Assembly: GCA_022842465.1 (NCBI GenBank)
Contig: JALHPN010000050.1
Coordinates: 1-45,380 of the forward strand
Direction of reading: 5' to 3'
DNA length: 45,380 nt
Source of the DNA: Polyangiaceae bacterium
GTDB taxonomy: Bacteria; Myxococcota_A; Polyangia; Polyangiales; Polyangiaceae
Shown: positions 16,043 to 23,755 of the stretch, in pieces
Layout of the letters: each line of letters opens with the position of its first letter
Position numbering within the stretch: position 1 is the stretch's first letter
Program-made: the position numbers and the translations under genes
Notes under the pieces: model-generated
What the model was told of the DNA's origin: nothing
Database searches by the model: none
The model's input: the letters and a program-made list of their open reading frames with translations, nothing else

Positions 16043-17614
16043 TCACGGGGGCTCTTGGAACCGGAGCACCTCACGCCACTCCGGCACCATGTTGTCGTCC
16101 GTGACGACCCTCGCCGCGGAGATCTCCGGACGGGCGAGGAGCCTCGCACGGCTCTCGAGGCCGCTGTCCTCCGGCTCGGCCTGGAGGGTGTCGGCGTAGG
16201 AGAGGAGGTCCTCGTAGATCTTCCGCCCCTCCTCCGTCCCCGTGTCGATCTCCCGGCGGCCGTAGATCGAGTACGTCTCCAGCGTCCGCCCCCAGCGCTC
16301 CTTGTCGAAGACGAGCGGGGCGTCGCTCACGGCCATGAAGTTGTAGACGCGCATGGCGAACGGGAACGTCGTCACCGCCGTCTTCTTCACGTCGTCCGAC
16401 GAGGTCGTGTTGAAAAAGAAGATCCCGCCCGGGAGGAGGTGCGCGCGCGCGAGCTCCATGAACTCGGTCGAGAGCAGGTTCGTGATGTGCGCGCGCCAGT
16501 GCCAGGTGGTGTTCATCACGATCACGTCGAAGCGGTCGTCGTGGCGGGAAAGCCACCGTCGTCCGTCGTCGATCACGATCTCCACCTTCGGGTCCCGCAG
16601 GATCCCCGAGACCTCGGGGTGCCGACCGATGAGCGTCACGTAGCCCGGGTTGATCTCGACGATCACGAGCTTCTCGAGCCCGGGCATGTTGGCGATGACG
16701 TTGGCCCACGACCCTGACGCGAGGCCGATCATCAGGATCCGCTTCGGCGCCGCGTGCATGGCGCCGACGGCGTACGCGCGCTGGATCCCGTTCCGGTCGT
16801 GTACGATCGACGTGTTGAACCGGCCGTCGTACGCGCCGCCGCCGTACACGGTCCCGTCCTGCGTGACCGTGATGACGCCGGACTTCGTCTCGATGACCTC
16901 CGCGAACGTCGTCGTCTCCTCGAACTTCGCCTTGTAGAGGAGGCGCTCCCAGATCCGGTCGTAGGCCCGCGGCGTCGCGCGCGCGAGGAGCGCCGCCGCG
17001 CCGAGCGCGCCTGCGATCGCGAGGGCTCGCCGCGACCGGGTGAGATCCGACAGCGCGAGCAGCATCACGACGAGCAGCATCCCGATGCACGCGACGATCA
17101 CGCCCGACGTCGCGAGCGAGAACCGGTCGAGGAACACGAAGCCCGTGACGAGGCTCCCGGCGGACGACCCGACGATGTTCGCCAGGTACACGTACGAGAG
17201 GTTCTTCCCGGCGCGGTCGTCGGGCGTGATCCCGAAGTGGGCGACGAGCGGCAGGATCGCCCCGAGGAGCGCCGCCGCGACGGCGACGAGGGCGAGCCCC
17301 GGCGGCCAGTCGTGCGTCTTCGCCGACCACCCGAAGAACGGCACGACGAGCCACGCGACGAGGTTCGCGACGAACGCGAACCCCGCGAGGGGCCGGAGCT
17401 GACTCGTGTCCCCCGCCTTCGCCTCGTCCTTGCAGAAGAACCCCGCCACCCGAGACCCCAGCGCGAGCCCGAAGAGGTACGCGGCGAGGAGGAGCCCGAA
17501 CGCGCCGGGGAGGCCCCAGCTCGCGAAGGCGATGACGCGGTACCAGAGGATCTCGTACGAGAGCGCGATGAAGCCGCTCACCGCGGCGACGACGAGCGCG
17601 AGCGTGAAGCTCAC
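16043..17614 (-). CDS. Membrane protein with C-terminal spermidine-synthase-like domain
   Basis: A 523-aa protein from GTG 17614; the start overlaps the stop of the upstream gene by four bases (GTGA), indicating translational coupling. The N-terminal ~210 residues hold about six membrane helices beginning SFTLALVVAAVSGFIALSYE. The C-terminal half matches the polyamine-synthase fold: IVTQDG-like start, Rossmann motif replaced by GLASGSW where true enzymes have GGGDGG, VEINPG, and DDGRRWL. The position of the catalytic Asp pair (DSSDP in true spermidine synthases) reads MNTTWHW. The SAM-type binding site is therefore partly kept, but aminopropyl transfer to putrescine is doubtful. The upstream gene supplies the other six helices, so the pair looks like a split version of a single long fused protein. 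Confidence 0.85.
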   Translation of the reverse strand: MSFTLALVVAAVSGFIALSYEILWYRVIAFASWGLPGAFGLLLAAYLFGLALGSRVAGFFCKDEAKAGDTSQLRPLAGFAFVANLVAWLVVPFFGWSAKTHDWPPGLALVAVAAALLGAILPLVAHFGITPDDRAGKNLSYVYLANIVGSSAGSLVTGFVFLDRFSLATSGVIVACIGMLLVVMLLALSDLTRSRRALAIAGALGAAALLARATPRAYDRIWERLLYKAKFEETTTFAEVIETKSGVITVTQDGTVYGGGAYDGRFNTSIVHDRNGIQRAYAVGAMHAAPKRILMIGLASGSWANVIANMPGLEKLVIVEINPGYVTLIGRHPEVSGILRDPKVEIVIDDGRRWLSRHDDRFDVIVMNTTWHWRAHITNLLSTEFMELARAHLLPGGIFFFNTTSSDDVKKTAVTTFPFAMRVYNFMAVSDAPLVFDKERWGRTLETYSIYGRREIDTGTEEGRKIYEDLLSYADTLQAEPEDSGLESRARLLARPEISAARVVTDDNMVPEWREVLRFQEPP

Positions 17615-18255
17615 TTCTCCCCCGTCGCCGGCGCCGCCAGCGCCTCCGCGATCTCCTCCGGCCGCTGCGCCCGCCGGTGCGCCACGTACGCCAGCAGGCT
17701 CACCGTCACGTTGAGCGCCGCCGCGACGCGCACCGACCCGAGCTGCCCCGCGCGCCCCATGATGAAGAGCACCGACGCCGCCGACGCGAAGGCCGAGCCG
17801 AGCGTGTTCACGAAGTAGAGGGTGCCGACCGATTTGCCCACGTTCCCGCTGGAGCGCACGAGGTGCGCGACGAGGAGCGGCAGCGTCGACCCCATCAGCA
17901 GCGTCGGCACGAGGACGAGGAAGAACGTCACGAAGAACGTACCGATCGTGCTCATCCCGAGCGTGACGCGGCCGACGGCGTGGAAGACGCCGAGGGAGAC
18001 CGCACCGAAGAGCCCGATGCCGAGCTCGACGAGCGAGAACATCAGGAGCACCGGCCGCTTCGCGTCCTTCGAGACCTCTCCCCCGGCGAGGCTCCCGAGG
18101 CCGAGGCCGAGCATGAACGCCGTCACGACCATCGTGACGCTCTCGATGTTGATCCCGTAGATGGCGTAGAGCGCGCGCTGCCAGACGATCTGGTAGAGCA
18201 GCGCCGCGAAGCCCGAGAGGAAGAAGACGAGGTAGATCCAGGCGCGAGAGGGCAT
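17611..18255 (-). CDS. Six-helix membrane protein, first half of a split MFS-like spermidine synthase
   Basis: A 214-aa protein with about six membrane helices: SRAWIYLVFFLSGFAALLYQ opens it, and GLGLGSLAGG and LMGSTLPLLV are the loops seen in the N-terminal half of the membrane part of fused spermidine-synthase-like proteins. The C-terminus is a short hydrophilic tail. The stop overlaps the next gene's GTG by four bases, and the upstream ornithine cyclodeaminase-like gene ends 12 nt before the start, so all three are probably one transcript. I infer that this subunit pairs with the six helices of the downstream protein. Confidence 0.83.
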   Translation of the reverse strand: MPSRAWIYLVFFLSGFAALLYQIVWQRALYAIYGINIESVTMVVTAFMLGLGLGSLAGGEVSKDAKRPVLLMFSLVELGIGLFGAVSLGVFHAVGRVTLGMSTIGTFFVTFFLVLVPTLLMGSTLPLLVAHLVRSSGNVGKSVGTLYFVNTLGSAFASAASVLFIMGRAGQLGSVRVAAALNVTVSLLAYVAHRRAQRPEEIAEALAAPATGEK

Positions 18256-18267
18256 GAGGGCTCCGTT

Positions 18268-19296
18268 TCAGCCGTCCCCACGGGCGAGCGCGCGGCGGAG
18301 CTCCCCGAGGAAGTACTCGCCGTCCGTGACGATCCCCACCGCCTGGTGGGTGCCGCGGTCGACGAGCTTGATGACCGTGTCGGCGTCGGTGTCGACGCAG
18401 AAGGTCGCGACGCGGGCGGGGAGGATGTTCCCCGTCGCGACGCCGTGGAGGGTCGTGGCGACGACGATCGCGACGCCGACGCCGGTGGCCGCCTCGCGCA
18501 TCGCGTCGACCGCGGCGACGACGTCCGTGACGACGTCGGGGAGCGGACCGTCGTCGCGAATGGATCCGCAGAGCACGAACGGCACTCCCGTGGTCACGCA
18601 CGCGTGCATGACCCCGCTCGTCACGAGCCCCTCCTCGACCGCCTTCGCGATCGAGCCGGCCCGACGCACGCGGTTGATCGCGCGGAGGTGGTGCTGGTGA
18701 CCGTGCGGGACGCCCGCGCCGCGCTCGAGGTCGATCCCGAGCGACGTGCCGAACATCGCCGCCTCGATGTCGTGCGCCGCGAGCGCGTTGCCCGCGAAGA
18801 GGACGTCGACCCAGCCGCTCCGCACGAGGTCGGCGAGGATGGGCGCGCTCCCGCTGTGCACGATCGCCGGGCCGCCGACGAAGAGGATCTTCTCGCCCTT
18901 CGCCCTCGCCGCCTTCATCACGAGCGCGACGTCGGCGATGAGGCGCGCCTTCGGCCGCTCCGTCGAGACGCCCGAGGACATGAAGCGGAACGCCTCGGCC
19001 TCCGGCGCGTTCCGCGGGGGGAGCCGCACGCGGACGCCGTCCTCCCCGACGACGAGGAGGTCTCCCTTCCTCACGCGGTGCATCGGGCACGCTTCGGCGC
19101 GTGCGCGTCCCCCACCTGCGGACGGGATCACGCGTATCCCGACGTCCATCTCCGGTCGCGCGACGGGGACCCACGCGCCTCCGATCCGCACGTCGGTCTC
19201 GAAATTCGTCGTCGCGTAGAAGGACTCCGGGAAGACCCCGTCGAGGTCCGCGGGAGCCATGGTCGCCTCGCGGGTGTCGTCCTCGCCGGTGGTCAT
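18268..19296 (-). CDS. Ornithine cyclodeaminase-like (TIGR00300/LOR-SDH family) protein
   Basis: A 342-aa protein starting at ATG 19296, chosen because AGAAGGA lies eight bases upstream. The C-terminal ~230 residues carry strong signatures of the TIGR00300/LOR-SDH conserved domain: LFVGGPAIVHSGSAP, VDVLFAGNALAAHDIE, FGTSLGIDL, HHLRAINRVRRAGSI, CGSIRDDGPLPDVVTDV and LVDRGTHQAVGIVTD. In characterised archaeal and cyanobacterial members this domain is an NAD-dependent ornithine cyclodeaminase that makes proline from ornithine with release of ammonia. The first ~100 residues (MDVGIRVIPSAGGG, RVRKGDLLVVGEDGVRV) match the usual N-terminal part. It is the first gene of a unit with two polyamine-synthase-like membrane genes. 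A family-level call; the exact substrate is not proven. Confidence 0.9.
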   Translation of the reverse strand: MTTGEDDTREATMAPADLDGVFPESFYATTNFETDVRIGGAWVPVARPEMDVGIRVIPSAGGGRARAEACPMHRVRKGDLLVVGEDGVRVRLPPRNAPEAEAFRFMSSGVSTERPKARLIADVALVMKAARAKGEKILFVGGPAIVHSGSAPILADLVRSGWVDVLFAGNALAAHDIEAAMFGTSLGIDLERGAGVPHGHQHHLRAINRVRRAGSIAKAVEEGLVTSGVMHACVTTGVPFVLCGSIRDDGPLPDVVTDVVAAVDAMREAATGVGVAIVVATTLHGVATGNILPARVATFCVDTDADTVIKLVDRGTHQAVGIVTDGEYFLGELRRALARGDG

Positions 19297-19351
19297 GCGG
19301 GCTATCCTTCTACCGAGCCCGCGCCCGTACGGAAAGTCGCATGCAGGGTGC

Positions 19352-19373
19352 GGCCTGTATCGGGCCTGTATCG
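19352..19373 (-). promoter_or_regulatory. Tandem 11-bp direct repeat upstream of the cyclodeaminase-like gene
   Basis: On the minus strand CGATACAGGCC occurs twice in immediate succession (19373-19363 and 19362-19352), 56 nt upstream of the start at 19296. The 11-bp period places both copies on nearly the same DNA face, as in operators bound by CarH/LitR-type MerR-family proteins. A related pair lies at 22470-22491, also pointing at its downstream gene. Confidence 0.45.
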
Positions 19374-19469
19374 CGCCGTCGGCCGAGACAGGTGGACGAC
19401 GGGATCCCTGCTTTTCCGCGAGATCCGAGGGGTGCGGTGCATGGACCGCCGCGTGCACCTCCTCTCCCC

Positions 19470-19682
19470 ATGCGCCACGAGACGTTCGGCATCCTGGAGA
19501 TCGACACCCTCGAGACGGAGAGCCGTACGCGCTGCTGGTGCGGCGAGGAGCTCGCCTCCGTCGACGCGGGCGCGATCGGGGTCAGCTTCTGCGATGCGTG
19601 CCGCGCGCGCGTCCTCCGGTCGTGCGCCTCGATCCTCGCCATCGCGGGCGGGCGCGCCGTCGCGCGCCGGCGGCGTCGCTAA
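19470..19682 (+). CDS. Small zinc-ribbon-like protein
   Basis: A 70-aa protein starting MRHETFGILEIDTLE. It has CWCGEEL near the middle and FCDACRARV about 20 residues later, a pair of CxC/CxxC knuckles that could bind one zinc ion, and a basic C-terminus (GRAVARRRRR). Coding potential is modest because it is short, but the frame stays open over GC-rich DNA with the typical third-position bias, and a similar small CxxC protein occurs at 41383-41592. No family assigned; nucleic-acid or protein binding is a guess. Confidence 0.5.
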   Translation: MRHETFGILEIDTLETESRTRCWCGEELASVDAGAIGVSFCDACRARVLRSCASILAIAGGRAVARRRRR

Positions 19683-19710
19683 GTCCCCCGCAAGCCCGGC
19701 CTCTGCGATC

Positions 19711-19716
19711 TAGACT
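19711..19716 (+). promoter_or_regulatory. TAGACT -10-like box, 8 nt before start
   Basis: TCTAGACTG ends eight bases before the GTG at 19725 (hexamer TAGACT). The identical TCTAGACTG string occurs at 40959-40967 before another lipoprotein gene. No Shine-Dalgarno sequence is present. Confidence 0.4.
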
Positions 19717-19724
19717 GCGCGGCC

Positions 19725-21170
19725 GTGCGCGCCCGTCGTCTCTCACCTCTCCTCTCGCTCGTCGCGCTGCTGACCGGCTGCGCGGTCACACCGCTGCGCG
19801 ACGCGGCGGCGCCGCGCAGCGCCGCCCGCTGGTACGACGCCGTCGACTGGAGGAAGGCCGGAGACGAGGCCGTCGCGGTCCTCCAGGGCTACATCCGGAC
19901 GGACACGACGAACCCGCCCGGCAACGAGACACGCGGCACGACGTACCTCGGCGACGTCCTCGAGAAGGAGCAGATCCCGTACGAGGTCCTCGAGAGCGCG
20001 CCGGGGCGCGGCAACCTCGTCGCGACGCTCGCCGCCACCGGCCGCGAGGAGGAGCCCCCCCTCTGCCTCCTCTCGCACATCGACGTCGTGACCGCGGAGG
20101 AGCCCACGTGGACGAAGGGCCGCGGACCGCTCTCCGGGGCGCTCGACGGCGGCTTCGTCTACGGCCGAGGCGCGCTCGACATGAAGGGCCTCGGCGCCCT
20201 CGAGCTCATGACGATGGTCTGGCTGAAGCGCCTCGGCGTTCCGCTCCGACGGAGCGTCGTCCTGCTCGCCGTCGCGGGAGAGGAGACCGACTCGCAGGGC
20301 ATCCAGTTCCTCGTCGACCAGCACTGGGGGAAGCTCCGCTGCGCTCACGTCGTGAACGAGGGCGGCCTCGGGATCGAGGATCTCCTCGCGAAGGGCCAGA
20401 CCGTCTACACGATCTCCGTCGCCGAGAAGGGCACCCTCTGGCTCCGGATGACCGCCCACGGGGAGGCGGGGCACGGCTCGACGCCGGTCGCCGGACGAGC
20501 GCCCGAGCGGCTCGTCCGCGCCATCGAGCGCCTCTACGCGCGCGATCCCGATCCCTTCGTCCACCCCTCGCTCTACGAGCTCGCCGCGCGCCTCGCCGAC
20601 GACGCGGGCGGCGTCACGGGCTTCGTCCTCCGCCGCCCCTGGCTCGTCCGGAGGCTCGTCCTCCCGAAGCTCCTCGAGAGCCCGCCCGCCCGCGCCACGC
20701 TCTTCGACACGTGCAACGTGACCGGCTTCGAGGGGAAGAAGGAGCCGAACGTCGTCCCCACCGAGGTCTCGGCGATCCTCGACTGCCGCGTCCTCCCGGG
20801 CACGCGTCCGATCGACCTCTACGTCGCCCTCCGGAAGCACCTCGACGACCCGAACGTCTCCTTCGAGATCCTCGATCGGAGCGAGCCCGCCGAGAGCACG
20901 TGGGATGATCCGCTCTTCGCCGCGCTCGCACGTCACGCGGTCGCAGGACGACCGCACGTGGTCGCCGGCCCCGCCCTCTCGCCCGGCTACACCGACTCGC
21001 TCTACCTCCGCCGAAGGGGTGCGCGCGCCTACGGGTTCACCCCGTTCGAGGTGCCGCAGGAGGAGATGAGCGGCTTCCACGGCAAGAACGAGCGCGTGAG
21101 CGTGGCGAACGTCCACCGCGGGCTCCGAACGCTCTTCCGCGCGGTGGTGGACGTCGCCGCGGCGCGATGA
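19725..21170 (+). CDS. M20-family metallopeptidase lipoprotein
   Basis: A 481-aa protein from GTG 19725. The signal ends with lipobox LLTGC, so this M20 enzyme is probably lipid-anchored outside the cytoplasm. Family residues are visible: HIDVV (first metal His), GRGALDMKG (bridging Asp), GEETDSQG (catalytic Glu and metal Glu), the dimerisation domain with HGEAGHGSTP, and SGFHGKNERV near the end with the last metal His. M20 members are zinc aminoacylases, dipeptidases or carboxypeptidases; relatives with the NPPGNE motif cleave small N-acyl amino acids or dipeptides. The stop overlaps the ATG of the barrel protein by four bases (ATGA). Confidence 0.9.
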   Translation: MRARRLSPLLSLVALLTGCAVTPLRDAAAPRSAARWYDAVDWRKAGDEAVAVLQGYIRTDTTNPPGNETRGTTYLGDVLEKEQIPYEVLESAPGRGNLVATLAATGREEEPPLCLLSHIDVVTAEEPTWTKGRGPLSGALDGGFVYGRGALDMKGLGALELMTMVWLKRLGVPLRRSVVLLAVAGEETDSQGIQFLVDQHWGKLRCAHVVNEGGLGIEDLLAKGQTVYTISVAEKGTLWLRMTAHGEAGHGSTPVAGRAPERLVRAIERLYARDPDPFVHPSLYELAARLADDAGGVTGFVLRRPWLVRRLVLPKLLESPPARATLFDTCNVTGFEGKKEPNVVPTEVSAILDCRVLPGTRPIDLYVALRKHLDDPNVSFEILDRSEPAESTWDDPLFAALARHAVAGRPHVVAGPALSPGYTDSLYLRRRGARAYGFTPFEVPQEEMSGFHGKNERVSVANVHRGLRTLFRAVVDVAAAR

Positions 21171-22456
21171 GGCTCGCCCTCGTCGTCCTCGCGCTCTTGC
21201 TCTTCCCGCGCCTCGCGCGCGCGGAGGGCGTCTTCCCGGCACGGGTCGACGTCATCCGGATCGAGGGGCTCGTCCGCACCGAGCCCTACGTCGTCCGGCG
21301 CGAGCTCGGCTTCGTCGAAGGTGACGTCGTCACGAAGGAGCGCTTGGATCTCGCCGTCACGCGCCTCTGGAACACGAGCATCTTCGCGCGCGTCGAGGGG
21401 GAGGTCGTGCGCGAGACGGACGCGCGCGGCGACCGCGTCGTGGCCGTCCTCCGCCTCGAGGATCGCTGGACGTTGAACCCGCTCTTTCGCTTCGGGTCGG
21501 GCGGAGACGCGTCCTTCTTCCGGATCGGCGCCGCCGACAACAACATCGCGGGCCGCTTCCTCGAGCTGCAGGCGCAGTACGAGTACTTCGACGGCTTCCA
21601 CGGGGGTCAGGCGATCTTCCGGAATCCTCGCCTCTTCGATCGCCGCGTCGAGCTCGCCGTGCAGGTCGATCGGCTGGTGCGCCCGCGCTGGGGCTTCTCC
21701 GATCAGCGCACGCAGGCGGTCGTCGAGGTGAACGGGCTCTTCCTCTCCGATCGGCTGCGGATCGGCGCGCGCACGAGCGCCTTCGCGAACCGGTTCCTCG
21801 CGCCCCTCGAGGGGCCGCGCTTCTACCCGGAGGCGACGGAGACGGCCGTCCTCGAGCCGACCCTCCGCGTCGGGCGCATCGACACGGTGCGCATCCGCCA
21901 GCGCGGGGGCAGCCTCGAGGTGAGGCCCGCCTTCGGCGCGACGACCAGCGAGGTCCGGGACACCTACGCAGGCTTCACCTTCGAGGCCCTCGGCTTCCTG
22001 ATGCTCGGGGAGCGTTGGAACCTCGCCGGACGGCTCCGTGCCGCCGGTCTCACGCGGGTCCCTCCTCACCTCATGCTGTACGCGGGCGGCCTCGATCTGC
22101 TCCGGGGGTTCCCCGACAACTACGTCCGGACGAACGCGCTCGCGCTCGCCAACGTCGAGCTGCGCTTCACCGCGTTCGACTCGACGTGGATCGCGCTCGT
22201 GCCCACGGCCTTCGTCGACGCAGCGGCGTTCCGCCAACCGACGGGCGCGCAGGCGTCGGCGGTCGCGGTCGGGGCCGGCCTCCGCGTCCTCGTCCCGAAG
22301 TTCGTCGGCACCGGCCTCCGCGTCGATGTCGCGCTCCCCGTGCACGCGGAGGCGCGCGCGGTGCGCGAGCCGGACCAGGGCCGCTTCGGGCCCGTCACCC
22401 CCGTCGCCGACGTCGGGAGCGCCCAGCCGAGCTTCGGGGTGTTCCAGTTCTTCTGA
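21167..22456 (+). CDS. BamA/TamA-like outer-membrane protein (one POTRA plus barrel)
   Basis: A 429-aa protein with signal peptide (cleavage ARA|EG). Residues about 25-85 form one POTRA domain (VDVIRIEGLVRTEPYVVRRE, then LDLAVTRLWNTSIFARVE). The rest is a 16-strand-like barrel of the surface-antigen/Omp85 type, with GGLDLLRGFPDN in the family's typical RGF position and a terminal Phe-Phe. The single POTRA makes it shorter than BamA (five) or TamA (three). It starts inside the stop of the M20 lipoprotein gene, so the two are coupled and might work at the same outer-membrane site, for example peptide handling or lipid/protein insertion. Specific role unknown. Confidence 0.87.
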   Translation: MRLALVVLALLLFPRLARAEGVFPARVDVIRIEGLVRTEPYVVRRELGFVEGDVVTKERLDLAVTRLWNTSIFARVEGEVVRETDARGDRVVAVLRLEDRWTLNPLFRFGSGGDASFFRIGAADNNIAGRFLELQAQYEYFDGFHGGQAIFRNPRLFDRRVELAVQVDRLVRPRWGFSDQRTQAVVEVNGLFLSDRLRIGARTSAFANRFLAPLEGPRFYPEATETAVLEPTLRVGRIDTVRIRQRGGSLEVRPAFGATTSEVRDTYAGFTFEALGFLMLGERWNLAGRLRAAGLTRVPPHLMLYAGGLDLLRGFPDNYVRTNALALANVELRFTAFDSTWIALVPTAFVDAAAFRQPTGAQASAVAVGAGLRVLVPKFVGTGLRVDVALPVHAEARAVREPDQGRFGPVTPVADVGSAQPSFGVFQFF

Positions 22457-22469
22457 GAGCCGTCTCACG

Positions 22470-22491
22470 CGATACACCCCTGATACAGCCC
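22470..22491 (+). promoter_or_regulatory. Second tandem 11-bp direct repeat, upstream of a secreted protein gene
   Basis: CGATACACCCC (22470-22480) is followed directly by TGATACAGCCC (22481-22491). The units match each other at 9 of 11 positions, and each matches CGATACAGGCC of 19352-19373 at 9 of 11. Both arrays point towards the downstream gene. This one is 82 nt upstream of the ATG at 22574. Confidence 0.42.
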
Positions 22492-22573
22492 TCGCCGGAG
22501 GCTGGCGCTCACCCCGATCGCCCGAGAAAACGGCCTCGTCCGCGATGGCACGACGATCGCTTCTAGGGTCGGC

Positions 22574-23755
22574 ATGACCTCCTCGCCCCGCCCCGTCCTC
22601 GCGTTCCTCCTCGCCCTCGGCGCGCTCTCGACCGTCGCGTGTGCCGCCCCCGCCGCCGGCGACACGCTCGCGGAAGGCGAAGCGCCGGCCTCCGCGGCGG
22701 ACGCCGAGACGGCGATCGCCATCTCCGGCTCCGCGACGTCGACGCGCGCATCGGAACGGCCGGCACTCCCGAGCGATCTCGACGCCACCGCCGCCGCGCC
22801 GATCGCGGGCAGCTTCCTGGTCGGCGCCGCGACCTACGACGTCGTCTCGTTCGACCTCGGGCTCGACGCCAGCGTGCCGCTCGGGACGACGGCGGGCGGC
22901 GCGATGGCGACGAAGCCGGTCATCTCCTTCGCGCTCCGTGTCCGCCCGCGCGGCGACGCGAAGCCCCTCGGCGGCAGGGTGCTCGCCCCGAGCAGCCGCA
23001 CGTCCGCGAAGCTCCTCTTGAACGAGGGCGCGAAGCCCACACCCTTCGCCACCTTCCAGAACATCCGCGTCACCCGCGCCCGGTTCGAGGCGAGCGCCTC
23101 CGGCACCGACGAGCTCGTCGAGCTGTCGGCCTCCGCCGTCCTCCTCGAGCGCGGCGCGGCGAAGGTGTCGATCGACCTCGCGACGAACGTGACGACGTGC
23201 CTCGATGCCTGCCCCTGCGGGACCCCGAGCCAGCCCACGGCGCTCGGCCCGTTCACCCAGACGGCGCAGGCGAGCTGGCCGATCGCGCCGGAGAACGATC
23301 GCATCGACGCGGTGAGCGTCGTCGTGTCGAAGATCGCCCCCACGACGGGCGCGACGGGCACCGGGGACATCCAGCCGGCGAAGCCGGTCCTCGAGGACTT
23401 CGCGACGACGGGCAAGCTCGACGAGGCGGGCGTGTGTGCGATGTTCCAGGCCGCGACCGGAGCCTTCGCGAAGAACCTCGTCGTCGAGGTCGCGTCGCCT
23501 CTCAGCGGGATCCTCCAGAAGCCCGTCACCGAGACGAAGTGGGAGGCGTGCATGGCCGGCGCCCGTGAGGTCCACGTCGCGTCGTCGGACGCGGGCGCGA
23601 CGCAGACGATCCGGAGCGTCGCCCTCGGCATCATCCGGACCGACCTCTCCTACGACGGGCTCTCCGGAAAGGTGCTCGGCGGGACGACGAACGGCTGGTC
23701 CTTCTTCCGCAGCGCGGCGATCGCGTCGTGCGGTCAGGTCCTCAGCGGGAGCTGA
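22574..23755 (+). CDS. Hypothetical lipoprotein
   Basis: A 393-aa protein with a hydrophobic signal and lipobox-like LSTVAC (Cys at residue 23), then an Ala/Glu/Ser-rich linker to about residue 60. The mature part is beta-rich: FLVGAATYDVVSFDLGLDASV, FALRVRPRGDAKPLGGRV and a Cys-rich loop CLDACPCG near residue 215. This resembles secreted domains of unknown function in myxobacteria; I cannot assign one. TAGGGT ends four bases before the ATG. An 11-bp tandem repeat lies upstream. Its 3' end overlaps the convergent protease gene by 14 bases. Confidence 0.75.
   Translation: MTSSPRPVLAFLLALGALSTVACAAPAAGDTLAEGEAPASAADAETAIAISGSATSTRASERPALPSDLDATAAAPIAGSFLVGAATYDVVSFDLGLDASVPLGTTAGGAMATKPVISFALRVRPRGDAKPLGGRVLAPSSRTSAKLLLNEGAKPTPFATFQNIRVTRARFEASASGTDELVELSASAVLLERGAAKVSIDLATNVTTCLDACPCGTPSQPTALGPFTQTAQASWPIAPENDRIDAVSVVVSKIAPTTGATGTGDIQPAKPVLEDFATTGKLDEAGVCAMFQAATGAFAKNLVVEVASPLSGILQKPVTETKWEACMAGAREVHVASSDAGATQTIRSVALGIIRTDLSYDGLSGKVLGGTTNGWSFFRSAAIASCGQVLSGS

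Noticed and set aside
17615..19174. In-frame upstream extension of the spermidine-synthase-like protein
   Set aside because: It overlaps two other genes on the same strand with real domains; GTG 17614 begins the first membrane helix and overlaps the upstream stop.
21029..23575. 848-aa open frame on the minus strand
   Set aside because: Covers the barrel and secreted-protein genes in antisense; no recognisable domain and strong Arg/Ala/Glu bias.
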